From Burkholderia sp. E7m39 (GTDB lineage: Bacteria; Pseudomonadota; Gammaproteobacteria; Burkholderiales; Burkholderiaceae): DNA of 41,765 nt. The stretch is taken from the NCBI GenBank assembly GCA_001319865.1, contig BBSL01000025.1, forward strand, positions 1 to 41,765. Reading direction: 5' to 3'. Of this stretch, positions 17,440-24,921 are shown piece after piece. The notes under the pieces are model-generated. The model did no database searches, was not told the origin of the DNA, and worked only from the letters and a program-made list of their open reading frames with translations. The stretch's first letter is position 1; each line of letters begins with the position of its first letter. Both the position numbers and the translations under genes were made by a program.

Positions 17440-17766
17440 ATGAAATCCCGCTTCCTTGCAGCGCTCGTTATTGCTGGAGCCGTCGCCAGTCCCGTATTCG
17501 CAGGTACCGATGCACCCGCACTGACCCGCGCTCAAGTTCGCGCCGAACTCGCGCAACTCCGGGCAGCCGGCTACGACCAATCTCGCGGCGAAGACGCAAA
17601 CTACCCTACAGAGATTCAAGCAGCCCAAGCACGAGTCGCTGCCCAGCATGGAGACAACAACAGCTACGGCGGCATCACCGCAGCAGGTTCGTCTTCCGCC
17701 GGTACTCGCAAGATTGCGCGTCATCTCGACAACGACGGTATGCAACCGATCTATTTCGGCCAGTAA
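17440..17766 (+). CDS. DUF4148 domain-containing exported protein
   Basis: A 108-residue small exported protein of unknown function. The signal peptide MKSRFLAALVIAGAVASPVFA is cleaved after residue 21. The mature N-terminus has the DUF4148 signature LTRAQVRAELAQLRAAGYD. Such proteins occur in many copies in Burkholderiaceae genomes and are often stress- or surface-regulated. GGAGAG lies seven bases upstream of the ATG. It stands alone, in the AT-richer accessory tract after the tRNA gene. Confidence 0.88.
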   Translation: MKSRFLAALVIAGAVASPVFAGTDAPALTRAQVRAELAQLRAAGYDQSRGEDANYPTEIQAAQARVAAQHGDNNSYGGITAAGSSSAGTRKIARHLDNDGMQPIYFGQ

Positions 17767-18021
17767 TGGTTGGAACCACCTCGCCAAAGAGCGTCGCAGC
17801 GCCAACGGTTCCTTGAATTGATGCACGCGGTGGTTTGTCCAGAAAGCCGGGCAGCGTGTCACAGAGAAAGCACCGCATCAGCATCGAAGGAAAAATGCGG
17901 TCGCTTCTCTGTGCAATAGAACCGTGCGGAAGCGATATATCCCCCTGTGCCGTGTCGAGTAACGCTGCAAAGGAGTCTGCTTTCGGGGTTGCTCACGTCT
18001 CAAGCCAGGTACTGCGAATGA
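17767..18021. other. non-coding stretch with strong 54-nt hairpin
   Basis: No gene is supported. The main content is a long imperfect inverted repeat at 17860-17913: 19-base arms (17860-17878 and 17895-17913) that match at 16 of 19 positions around a 16-base loop. The outer 9 bp are CACAGAGAA/TTCTCTGTG and the inner 7 bp are perfect. No T-run follows on either strand, so it is not an ordinary intrinsic terminator. Confidence 0.65.
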
Positions 18022-18321
18022 TTAACTTGCAAACCGCCCGTCTCTTTGCCCGATACGTTTGAAGCGTGGGCAGCCAAGCAGACTGACTTGTCGCCGGCCG
18101 AAGTGATTCCGTTCAAGTATGTACCCGGACAGGAATTCGCGATGTCACGAGGTGCGATGTTGATGCATCTCGCGAATCACGCTTCGTATCACCGCGGGTC
18201 GGTCTGCGAAATGTTCTTCGACATTCCTGCAAAGCCACCCATCACAGACCTACCGGTATTTCTCGGTCATCTCGCTTTTGACGGTTCACCCGACGCCGAT
18301 AGTCATCATGCCAAGGCGTAG
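18022..18321 (+). pseudogene. DinB-family protein, C-terminal remnant
   Basis: The frame is open from 18022 to a TAG at 18319-18321. It encodes the C-terminal half of a DinB-like four-helix protein: FEAWAAKQTDL, a helix with FAMSRGAMLMHLANHASYHRGSV containing the metal-binding HxxxH-type histidines, and a Pro-rich end with ITDLPVFL. Whole DinB proteins are about 150-170 residues; only about 95 remain, an in-frame stop lies just upstream, there is no ribosome binding site, and no N-terminal half is found in any frame nearby. The 3' end overlaps the convergent GST gene by 16 bases. Best read as a 5'-truncated relic. Confidence 0.7.
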
Positions 18322-18932
18322 GGTCCACCCGTCTCAACCGCGGCGCGATAGGCGGGGCGCGAGTGGATGCAACGCAGAAATGCGTTGAGATTGACGAACC
18401 TCTCGTCGAGTCCACCACGTTGACGAGCGGCTTCCAACGGGAAGCTCATCATGATGTCGACAGAAGTGAACTTTTCGCCCGCGAACCATGGGCGTGTCGC
18501 CAGCTCGGCGTCCATCCAGGCGAGATGTCCGGCGAACGATCTCCTCAAATCCGCCGCTGCAGACTGTCCTGCTTCGCCCATTCGCCGCAACACCAATAGC
18601 GCGAAAAGCGGTGGCATGAGAGAGCCTTCCGCATAGTGCATGAAATGCTGATACCGACGACTACTTTCCGAATCGGTGGGTCGCCCAATCTTCACATCAG
18701 ATTGATTCAACAGATGCTCGAAAATCAGCCCAGACTCTGCGATTGTCAAACTACCGTCCTGAATCACCGGTAGCTTTCCAAGCGGATGGATGTCACGCAC
18801 AGCGTCGGGAGCGAGACCTGAAATCGGGTCACGCGCATAGCGAACCACGCGATACGGCAGTCGCAATTCCTCCAGGAGCCACAGGATGCGTTGCGAACGC
18901 GAGTTCTCGAGGTGATGCACAGTGATGTTCAT
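18306..18932 (-). CDS. glutathione S-transferase family protein
   Basis: A 208-residue cytosolic enzyme. The N-terminal thioredoxin-like domain has the catalytic region HHLENSRSQRILWLLEEL (Ser at about residue 11-13) and the cis-Pro glutathione-binding motif GKLPVIQDGSLTIAESGLIFEHLL near residues 53-74. The helical C-terminal domain has the folding N-capping motif FTSVDIMMSFPLE near 150. Length is normal. The substrate is unknown. It converges on the DinB remnant, overlapping it by 16 bases. The promoter would be in the 18933-19129 spacer, which has no other visible feature. Confidence 0.92.
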   Translation of the reverse strand: MNITVHHLENSRSQRILWLLEELRLPYRVVRYARDPISGLAPDAVRDIHPLGKLPVIQDGSLTIAESGLIFEHLLNQSDVKIGRPTDSESSRRYQHFMHYAEGSLMPPLFALLVLRRMGEAGQSAAADLRRSFAGHLAWMDAELATRPWFAGEKFTSVDIMMSFPLEAARQRGGLDERFVNLNAFLRCIHSRPAYRAAVETGGPYALA

Positions 18933-19129
18933 AGTACTGTTCGATGTAGAGGTTGATAGCCCGTCTCGACGGATTTTCCATTCCGGTTGCGTCCGGATTC
19001 ATATGCCTCAGTCTATCGGCGAGAGCAAATATGAGAAGCGGCTCTAGCGCGAATTGAATGTTCTTGAAACGAGAATGGAGTTAGGACGGTGGAGCGTCGC
19101 CTGAATGGCTCGAGCCGCATCCGCGATAA

Positions 19130-19407
19130 GCATTTCGGGCCGTAGATCGCATCGATGGTGAGCAGATAACGGATGATCGGTTGAATGCCTTGGCTTCACT
19201 TACGCGAGAAATCATTGCGTCGCGAGGTGCGGTTTCGGATTTTGCTCTTACGGCCTTCAAACAGGCGGGCTTCAACGACCAGAATGGCCTTGATGTCGTG
19301 CAGGGCGTCAGCCTTGCGACGCTATGTAGCTTTGCGAACAACCTCGCAGAGAGACGGAGTTGAACCCGCAGATGAACAGTTACCGGTGGGAACCGAAGAG
19401 ATCCTGA
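19130..19407 (+). pseudogene. carboxymuconolactone decarboxylase / AhpD-like remnant, truncated and frameshifted
   Basis: From 19130 one frame reads into LNALASLTREIIASRGAVSD then FALTAFKQAGFNDQNGLDVV and GVSLATLCSFANNLAE. That is the C-terminal half of the carboxymuconolactone decarboxylase/alkylhydroperoxidase-like family (compare the usual TR-I-RG-V ... AGF ... LGVALKTLSNYTNHLA pattern). At a GAGAGA run (19349-19354) the frame is lost; reading two bases later gives ETELNPQMNSYRWEPKRS and a stop at 19407, which is the normal family C-terminus. Removing one GA unit restores the frame. A stop codon at 19127 and the absence of the catalytic CxxC half show that the 5' part is also missing. Clearly a broken gene. 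Confidence 0.75.
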
Positions 19408-19433
19408 TTTCGCGTTGCTCGATGGGGCACGGC

Positions 19434-20291
19434 CTACTGACGAGCCCTCGCGACAGCTCCCGGGGTCACACCAAAGATTGACTTGAAGTGACGCCCGAAA
19501 TGGCTCTGGTCAGCAAAGCCACTCTCCGCGGCTACATCGGCAATATCGCTACCTGCGAGCAGGCGCGATTTCCCCTTTGTGACGCGAAGCACCAACTGAT
19601 ATCTGTGCGGCGTCAAACCATAGGCTGACGCGAAGCGACGACATACGTCCGATGCCGACATCGAAGACACGCGTGACAGGTCGTCAAGCGATACGTTTCG
19701 ATTCCAGAACTCGTGCATGAATTCGTACGCACGGTGAAGACCTGGGTCTGTATGGCGACGCGACGTCAATGGAGCTTTCGAGCGAGGTGTACCGCGATAC
19801 TTACTCAGCAGTGACTCGCAGAAGAGCGGCCACTCTCCCGACCACACATCGAGCGTCTCCGGTGACACGATTATCTGGTCCACGAACGCCTGTGTCATTC
19901 GCACCTGTTGCGCGTCGTCCGGCAAGTCTCGCGTAAGTTGATGAATGTCCACGTCGAAGGCTTCACACTGCTGCCGCCACGCTTCGTCGGGAACATAGAG
20001 CATGACGTATTCGCACATTTCACCGACTGCCTTCCCGGCATGCGGACTGTCCGGAGGCATGCAGTAGACCTGGTTCTCTGCGAAGACGCGTTGGCTTCCC
20101 TTTTCAGCCGAGATATCTTTCGCTCCCGCGACAACGGCTCCTATCAACCAGGTGTTGTGCGCGTGGACGGCGAACCGATGGTCTTCAAATCTCGCATGCA
20201 ATGCTTCAATCGCCCCGATTCTATCGACACGTCCATATCGCGCGAATTCGGTCGCACTTCGCCGTTTGTTGCCTGCCATTGTCGAGCGCAT
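19434..20291 (-). CDS. AraC-family transcriptional regulator
   Basis: A 285-residue regulator. The N-terminal half is a cupin-like ligand-binding domain with the segment YCMPPDSPHAGKA near residue 75. The C-terminal AraC domain has two helix-turn-helix units: VSLDDLSRVSSMSASDVCRRFASAYG (read as VSLDDLSRVSSMSAS and RRFASAYGLTPHRY) and IADVAAESGFADQSHFGRHFK followed by GVTPG. ATG at 20291 or 20279 are both possible and neither has a good ribosome binding site. It is divergent from the GNAT gene across about 200 bp that contain a 10-bp direct repeat 21 bp apart, so regulation of the acetyltransferase is likely. The inducer is unknown. Confidence 0.92.
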   Translation of the reverse strand: MRSTMAGNKRRSATEFARYGRVDRIGAIEALHARFEDHRFAVHAHNTWLIGAVVAGAKDISAEKGSQRVFAENQVYCMPPDSPHAGKAVGEMCEYVMLYVPDEAWRQQCEAFDVDIHQLTRDLPDDAQQVRMTQAFVDQIIVSPETLDVWSGEWPLFCESLLSKYRGTPRSKAPLTSRRHTDPGLHRAYEFMHEFWNRNVSLDDLSRVSSMSASDVCRRFASAYGLTPHRYQLVLRVTKGKSRLLAGSDIADVAAESGFADQSHFGRHFKSIFGVTPGAVARARQ

Positions 20292-20372
20292 TCGAGAAAT
20301 CGGAGCCTAAGAAAAAGCGGTGGCGTTGCCACTGGATTGCCACTACACGGCTTCGGCGAAGCCGCAAACAAT

Positions 20373-20425
20373 TTGCAATTGCAACGCAAGGACGTTCTAT
20401 AGACGCGGCGGCCGTTTCTATAGAC
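20373..20425. promoter_or_regulatory. candidate AraC-type operator: direct repeats 21 bp apart plus palindrome
   Basis: TTCTATAGAC occurs at 20395-20404 and again at 20416-20425, a start-to-start distance of 21 bp (two helical turns), as is usual for AraC-family tandem half-sites. A perfect 12-bp palindrome TTGCAATTGCAA lies at 20373-20384. The sites lie between the divergent AraC and GNAT genes. TATAGA within the repeats could also act as a -10 hexamer. Confidence 0.6.
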
Positions 20426-20493
20426 TGCGCCCACGCCCGAGGTAGATGAACGACATACATACCTCGCAACAGCGACAACTATGGAGTCACACT

Positions 20494-20997
20494 GTGTCAG
20501 CTTTCAAGCAAGACAATAAGTGGAACATCGTCGATTACCGCCCCGAATTCAAGGATGGGGTCATCGACCTGATTCTGACCATACAAAACATCGAAGCGGG
20601 TCTCAACATATCGATCGAGCAGCAACCCGACCTTCTCGCTATCGAATCAAATTACCTGAAGACTGGCGGCGGATTTTGGGTCGCAGTCGACGAGTCGGCC
20701 GACGTTATTGGCTCCATTGGGCTTCAACGCGAGACTGAGGCCGTCGCTGTCCTTAAGAAATTCTTTGTCGAGGATGGCTATCGCGGGGCCGGCGTCGCGG
20801 CCGGCTTATTTGACAAGCTGCTCGCATTCGCAGACCAGAAAGGCGTGAAGACCATCATCCTGGATACGCCATCCGTTGCTAGCCGGTCACACGCGTTCTA
20901 TCGCAAGAAGGGCTTCCGCCAGATAGATAAGTCCGAAGCACCTATCGTGTATGACTACCCTGACCGCGACTCCCTATTATTCCGTCTGGACCTCTAA
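20494..20997 (+). CDS. GNAT-family N-acetyltransferase
   Basis: A 167-residue acetyltransferase. The acetyl-CoA binding motif A is FFVEDGYRGAGVAAGLFDKLL, preceded by the beta strand GSIGLQRETEAVAVLKK and followed by KTIILDTPSVASRSHAFYRKKGFRQI (motif B region, with the typical AFYRKKGF). The start was placed at GTG 20494, which has GGAG seven bases upstream; the ATG at 20446 would add 16 residues but has poor spacing. The acceptor substrate is not known. It is divergent from the AraC regulator and appears to be its sole partner. Confidence 0.88.
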   Translation: MSAFKQDNKWNIVDYRPEFKDGVIDLILTIQNIEAGLNISIEQQPDLLAIESNYLKTGGGFWVAVDESADVIGSIGLQRETEAVAVLKKFFVEDGYRGAGVAAGLFDKLLAFADQKGVKTIILDTPSVASRSHAFYRKKGFRQIDKSEAPIVYDYPDRDSLLFRLDL

Positions 20998-21512
20998 AGC
21001 AAAACAGGACGCGACGAACCTATCGTCGCCTGTATTTTTGGTTGCCCGAGAACCCAGTTTCAAATCGTCGAGCGATGCTCCCATCGCTGTTAAGCGCCCC
21101 AGCGCGTTCGTGGTGGACAGAAATCCGACAGCCAGAATCGCACGGAAATGGGCGCGATTCAGAGAGTATCGACGCAGTTGCAGAGTGACTCGCACCGAAC
21201 GCATGTATGCAATTTCGGCGACAAGCGCGCCAAATGTTGCAGACGACTTGCACGATGCCCGCACCCGCCACACCGAGAGCCGGCAGACCCAATTTTCCTG
21301 ATATGAGTGCCGGCGAAAGTCACGACGCGGCAAACGGCAAACACCGTCGACGCGAATTAATCCAAAAAGATGAAGCCAGCTTCACGCCGTTTTGTTTCGT
21401 GAGTCTGGGGATACTCCATCGGCCCTTGCTCGAAAGCGTCAGGAACCGATGGCTTTTTGCATTGACGTCTGGCACGCGCGTCCAAAGATTCGGACGACAA
21501 CCCCGCTGCAAG
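20998..21512. other. no supportable gene; possible decayed membrane-protein gene on minus strand
   Basis: About 515 bp without a gene I can support. Minus-strand frames at 21000-21345 contain hydrophobic fragments in different phases (LPALGVAGAGIVQVVCNIW in one, FRAILAVGFLSTTNALGRL in another). This would fit a small membrane protein broken by frameshifts, but no family could be assigned. The part from 21345 to 21512 shows nothing. Confidence 0.35.
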
Positions 21513-22262
21513 TTAAATCTGCGCCGAACCGCCGTCGACAAACAGTTCGCTTCCGTTGACGAAACTGCTTTCATCGGAGGCGAGGAATAGTGCAGCACTG
21601 GCGGTCTCGTCAGGATCACCCAGACGACCGAGCGGTGTGGTCGCTTGTACCGCGCTCACCATCCCATCGTGCACGTCATTCGACGGTGCCAGGTTATGCC
21701 AACCCGGCGTCGACGTCGACCCAGGCGCCAGTACGTTCACGCGAATCTTGCGCGGCGCAAGGTCCAGAATCCAGCCGCGTGCGAAGTTACGGATGGCCGC
21801 CTTGCTTGCGCTGTAGACGCTAAATGCGGGGATGCCCGTGACGGCTGCCGTCGAGCCCGTCAGAACGATCGATGCGCCATCCTTGAGCAGCGGCAAGGCC
21901 TTCTGTACGGTGAAGAGCGTCCCTTTTACGTTAATCGCGAACGTCCTGTCGAAATGCTCTTCGGTGATATTGCCGAGCGCGGCAAACTCGCCACCGCCAG
22001 CGTTCGCAACCAGGACATCGATGACACCCGCTTCTTCGCGGATGATGGCGTAGAGGCGGTCGAGGTCTGCGAGATTCGATATGTCCCCCTGGACGCCCCG
22101 CGCGTTACCGCCGACCTCAGCCACTGCCTTGTCCAGTTCTTCCTGACGACGGCCAGTCATGAAAACACGCGCGCCCTCCGCGGCGAAGCGCTTTGCGATC
22201 GCGAGACCGATACCGCTGTTCGCGCCAGTGACCAATGCAACCTTACCTGTAAGCCTACCCAT
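21513..22262 (-). CDS. short-chain dehydrogenase/reductase (classical SDR)
   Basis: A 249-residue NAD(P)-dependent oxidoreductase. The cofactor motif TGANSGIG is at residues 12-19, NAGG at 87-90, the catalytic Ser137, Tyr150 and Lys154 (YSASK) are all present, and the C-terminus has the common [12 protein letters not shown] motif. ARVFMTGRR after beta-2 suggests NADP(H) preference. The start ATG at 22262 has GGAG eight bases upstream; the longer frame is unlikely. It is divergent from an HxlR regulator with a palindrome between, an arrangement common for HxlR-controlled oxidoreductases. The substrate is unknown. Confidence 0.95.
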   Translation of the reverse strand: MGRLTGKVALVTGANSGIGLAIAKRFAAEGARVFMTGRRQEELDKAVAEVGGNARGVQGDISNLADLDRLYAIIREEAGVIDVLVANAGGGEFAALGNITEEHFDRTFAINVKGTLFTVQKALPLLKDGASIVLTGSTAAVTGIPAFSVYSASKAAIRNFARGWILDLAPRKIRVNVLAPGSTSTPGWHNLAPSNDVHDGMVSAVQATTPLGRLGDPDETASAALFLASDESSFVNGSELFVDGGSAQI

Positions 22263-22322
22263 CTCGACACTCCAATTACGTTTCGAGGTCGCATTATGGA
22301 ACGGCACATTCTGATAAGATAG

Positions 22323-22342
22323 TACCTACCTAAAGGTAAGTA
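22323..22342. promoter_or_regulatory. candidate HxlR operator palindrome
   Basis: TACCTACCTAAAGGTAAGTA is a 20-bp inverted repeat: arms TACcTACCT and AGGTAaGTA match at 8 of 9 positions around a central AA. It lies 12 bp before the hxlR-like start and 60 bp before the divergent SDR start. Its form agrees with the TACTT/AAGTA-type operators reported for HxlR-family regulators. Confidence 0.7.
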
Positions 22343-22354
22343 TGAGGTTTTTGG

Positions 22355-22708
22355 ATGGAACTGCGTTCGGACAGCTGCGGGTTAGAGGTCGCGTTGACGG
22401 TTATCGGCGGAAAGTGGAAACCGCTCGTTTTGTTTCATCTGAACCATGGCCCCCGTCGATTTGGCGAACTGAAGCGGCTCGTGACGGGCATCAGCGAGAA
22501 AGTCCTGATTCAGCAATTGCGCGAGCTTGCGGACGACGGCGTCATCACTCGCCGCGACTACCAGACGGTTCCGCCCAAGGTGGATTACGAAATGACCCCA
22601 TTTGGTCATTCTTTGGCGCAAGCGTTGAAGCCGCTTTGCGCATGGGGCGATGAAAACCGGTTGCGGATTGGCGAGTTGCAAAAGGAAGCGCCGCCGGCAG
22701 TCGTCTGA
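22355..22708 (+). CDS. HxlR-family winged-helix transcriptional regulator
   Basis: A 117-residue regulator. It has the HxlR/MarR-like signature: N-terminal Cys8 in SCGLEVALTVIGGKWKPLVLFHL, then RRFGELKRLVTGISEKVLIQQLRELADDGVITRRDYQ (read as FGELKRLVTGISEKVL and LRELADDGVITRRDY) and VDYEMTPFGHSL. Members often sense electrophiles or oxidants through the conserved N-terminal cysteine. It is divergent from the SDR gene and probably controls it and itself through the 22323-22342 palindrome. Length is normal. Confidence 0.94.
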   Translation: MELRSDSCGLEVALTVIGGKWKPLVLFHLNHGPRRFGELKRLVTGISEKVLIQQLRELADDGVITRRDYQTVPPKVDYEMTPFGHSLAQALKPLCAWGDENRLRIGELQKEAPPAVV

Positions 22709-22787
22709 CATGGCGTGACAAGCACGCTGGGGCGGTGGGCGACCCAACACGAACGCCGACCAGCCCGCAGGCGGCGCAGCCGCAAAC

Positions 22788-23231
22788 TCACCGCTCCACG
22801 ATCCGCGTCAGATTCGCCCGCACCTTCTGCAGCAGCGCTATCAGCTGCTTCGTCTCCTCGTCGCTCAGTCCGTCCAACCCTTCGGCGGCGACGTGGTCGC
22901 CAACCTTCTTCGCGGCATCCAGCGACCGCTCGGCCTTCTCCGTCAAACGGATCTGCTTCTCGCGCCTGTCGCGCGGATTGCCGATTCGCTCGATCCAGCC
23001 GCCCTCTTCCATCCGGTCCAGCAACCGACCCGCTGAAATCGGCGCGACTTCGAGCAGATCCGCGAGCCGCGCCTGGTTGATGTCGCCGTAGAACGACAGA
23101 TACGCGAGCGCGCGACATTGCGCGCGAGTGAGATCGATCGACAGCCGCGCAAGATCGTCGAACCGCTTGCCGACCAGCCTGCCGACGTCCGAAATAAGAA
23201 AGCCGAAGCGCTCGTCAAAATGGGTTTTCAT
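22788..23231 (-). CDS. MarR-family transcriptional regulator
   Basis: A 147-residue winged-helix dimeric repressor. The recognition region is INQARLADLLEVAPISAGRLLDRMEEGGWIERI (seen as ARLADLLEVAPISAGRLLDR and GGWIERIGNPRDRREKQIRL), with the wing RIGNPRDRREKQIRLTEKA. It is divergent from an EmrB-type exporter across 135 bp that include a perfect 16-bp palindrome. Control of the exporter in response to a phenolic or drug-like ligand is the usual pattern and is inferred here. Confidence 0.95.
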   Translation of the reverse strand: MKTHFDERFGFLISDVGRLVGKRFDDLARLSIDLTRAQCRALAYLSFYGDINQARLADLLEVAPISAGRLLDRMEEGGWIERIGNPRDRREKQIRLTEKAERSLDAAKKVGDHVAAEGLDGLSDEETKQLIALLQKVRANLTRIVER

Positions 23232-23330
23232 CGCACGATTATACGAAGAGGACGCCCGTCGTCGGGCCGCAAGGCGCAGCGTAAACCAGCCGGCAAATTC
23301 AGCGTATCCGTGAAACGCGACCGGTTATAC

Positions 23331-23346
23331 AATAAGCATGCTTATT
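23331..23346. promoter_or_regulatory. candidate MarR operator palindrome
   Basis: AATAAGCATGCTTATT is a perfect 16-bp palindrome in the MarR/exporter divergent region. It lies 20 bp upstream of the exporter start and next to a TTATAC hexamer (23325-23330) that could be a -10. Size and AT-rich arms are typical of MarR operators. Confidence 0.75.
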
Positions 23347-23366
23347 ATTTTTCAAGACCTCGCGTC

Positions 23367-24908
23367 ATGGCCTCCGATTTGCCGTCAGCCAAGCCCGCCG
23401 CCGTCGAACTGAACCGTCCGATGATCACCATCGCGATCATGCTCGCGACGTTGATGCAGACGCTCGACAGCACCATCGCGAACGTCGCGCTGCCGCATAT
23501 GCAGGGCAGCCTGTCGGCGTCGCAGGATGAGATCACGTGGGTGCTGACGTCGTACATCGTGGCCGCCGCGATCGCCACTCCGCTCACGGGCTGGCTGTCC
23601 GACCGCCTGAGCGTCAAGCGCCTGCTGATGTTCGCGATCGGCGGCTTCACGCTCGCGTCGGCGCTGTGCGGGCTGTCCGAGACGCTCACGCAGATCGTCG
23701 CGTCGCGGCTGTTGCAGGGCATCTTCGGCGCGTCGCTGGTGCCGCTGTCTCAGTCGATCCTGCTCGACATCAATCCGCGCGAAAAGCAGGGTCAGGCGAT
23801 GGCCGTATGGGGCATGGGCGTGATGGTCGGCCCGATCCTCGGCCCGACGCTCGGCGGCTGGCTCACGGACAGCTACAACTGGCGCTGGGTATTCTTCATC
23901 AACGTGCCGATTGGCGCGTTCGCGCTGTTCGGCGTGCTGACCTTCCTGCCGACGCGCGAGCCGAAGCACGACGCGAAGTTCGACGCGTTCGGCTTCGCGA
24001 CGCTCGGTCTCGCCATCGGCGCGTTTCAGGCGATGCTCGACCGCGGCGAACAGCTCGACTGGTTCGGCTCGCATGAAATCGTGATCGAGGCGCTGATCGC
24101 GTCGATCAGCTTCGCGTTTTTCATCGCGCATACGGCGACGGTCGGCAAGACGTCGTTCTTCAAGTACGAACTGCTGAAGGACCGCAACTTCGCGACGGGC
24201 ACGTTCTTCATCTTCATCATCGGCGCGGTGATGTACGCGACGCGCGCCTTGCTGCCGCCGATGCTGCAGAACCTGATGAACTATCCCGTCGCGACGACGG
24301 GCCTCGTCACGGCGCCGAGCGGCGCGGGCACGATGATCGCGATGCTGTTCGCGGGACGGCTGCTCAGGCACGTCGATGCGCGCCTGATGCTGCTCGCGGG
24401 CTTTATCGTGTCGGCGTTCGCGCTGTGGCAGATGATGCAGTACACGATCGTGCTGTCGGCCTCGGACATCGTCTGGCCGGGCGTGATCCAGGGCTTCGGG
24501 CTCGGTCTCGTGTTCGTGCCGCTGAGCGCGCTGACGTTCTCGACGCTCACACCCGCGCTGCGCGCCGATGGCACGGCCACGTACAGCCTGATGCGCAACA
24601 TCGGCAGCAGTATCGGCATTTCGATCGTGCAGACGCTGCTCACGCGCAACACGCAGGTCTCGCACTCGGATCTCGCCGCGAACGTGACGGCGTTCAATCC
24701 GATGGTTCAGCCGATGCTCGCCGCCGGTTCGCGGATGAACATGGCCGTGCTCGATCTGTCGATTACGCAGCAGGCCGCGATGATTGCGTATCTGAACGAC
24801 TTCAAGCTGATGTTCGTCGCGACCCTGGCCGTGATACCGCTCGTGCTGCTGATTCGCCCGTCGCGTAAAGCGCCCGACGAATCGGTCGCGCACGCGGCGA
24901 TGGACTAG
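23367..24908 (+). CDS. DHA2-family (EmrB/QacA-type) MFS drug exporter
   Basis: A 513-residue inner-membrane H+ antiporter with 14 predicted helices. Key motifs are TLDSTIANVALPHMQG in TM1 (motif D1), GWLSDRLSVKRLL (motif A) after TM2 and GWLTDSYNWRWVFFINVPIG (motif C-like/QacA signature, read as WRWVFFINVPIG) near residues 167-178. The start MASDLPSAKP is at 23367; the much longer frame overlaps the MarR gene antisense and is not protein-like. EmrB proteins usually pair with an EmrA adaptor and an outer-membrane channel, but neither is adjacent here. Regulation by the divergent MarR is likely. Confidence 0.93.
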   Translation: MASDLPSAKPAAVELNRPMITIAIMLATLMQTLDSTIANVALPHMQGSLSASQDEITWVLTSYIVAAAIATPLTGWLSDRLSVKRLLMFAIGGFTLASALCGLSETLTQIVASRLLQGIFGASLVPLSQSILLDINPREKQGQAMAVWGMGVMVGPILGPTLGGWLTDSYNWRWVFFINVPIGAFALFGVLTFLPTREPKHDAKFDAFGFATLGLAIGAFQAMLDRGEQLDWFGSHEIVIEALIASISFAFFIAHTATVGKTSFFKYELLKDRNFATGTFFIFIIGAVMYATRALLPPMLQNLMNYPVATTGLVTAPSGAGTMIAMLFAGRLLRHVDARLMLLAGFIVSAFALWQMMQYTIVLSASDIVWPGVIQGFGLGLVFVPLSALTFSTLTPALRADGTATYSLMRNIGSSIGISIVQTLLTRNTQVSHSDLAANVTAFNPMVQPMLAAGSRMNMAVLDLSITQQAAMIAYLNDFKLMFVATLAVIPLVLLIRPSRKAPDESVAHAAMD

Positions 24909-24921
24909 CCCGCCAACGCAT

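Noticed and set aside
19081..19341. 86-codon minus-strand frame
   Set aside because: It is antisense to the carboxymuconolactone decarboxylase-like relic, which explains the sequence.
23385..24893. 502-codon minus-strand open frame opposite the EmrB exporter
   Set aside because: Same antisense composition effect; no start signal.
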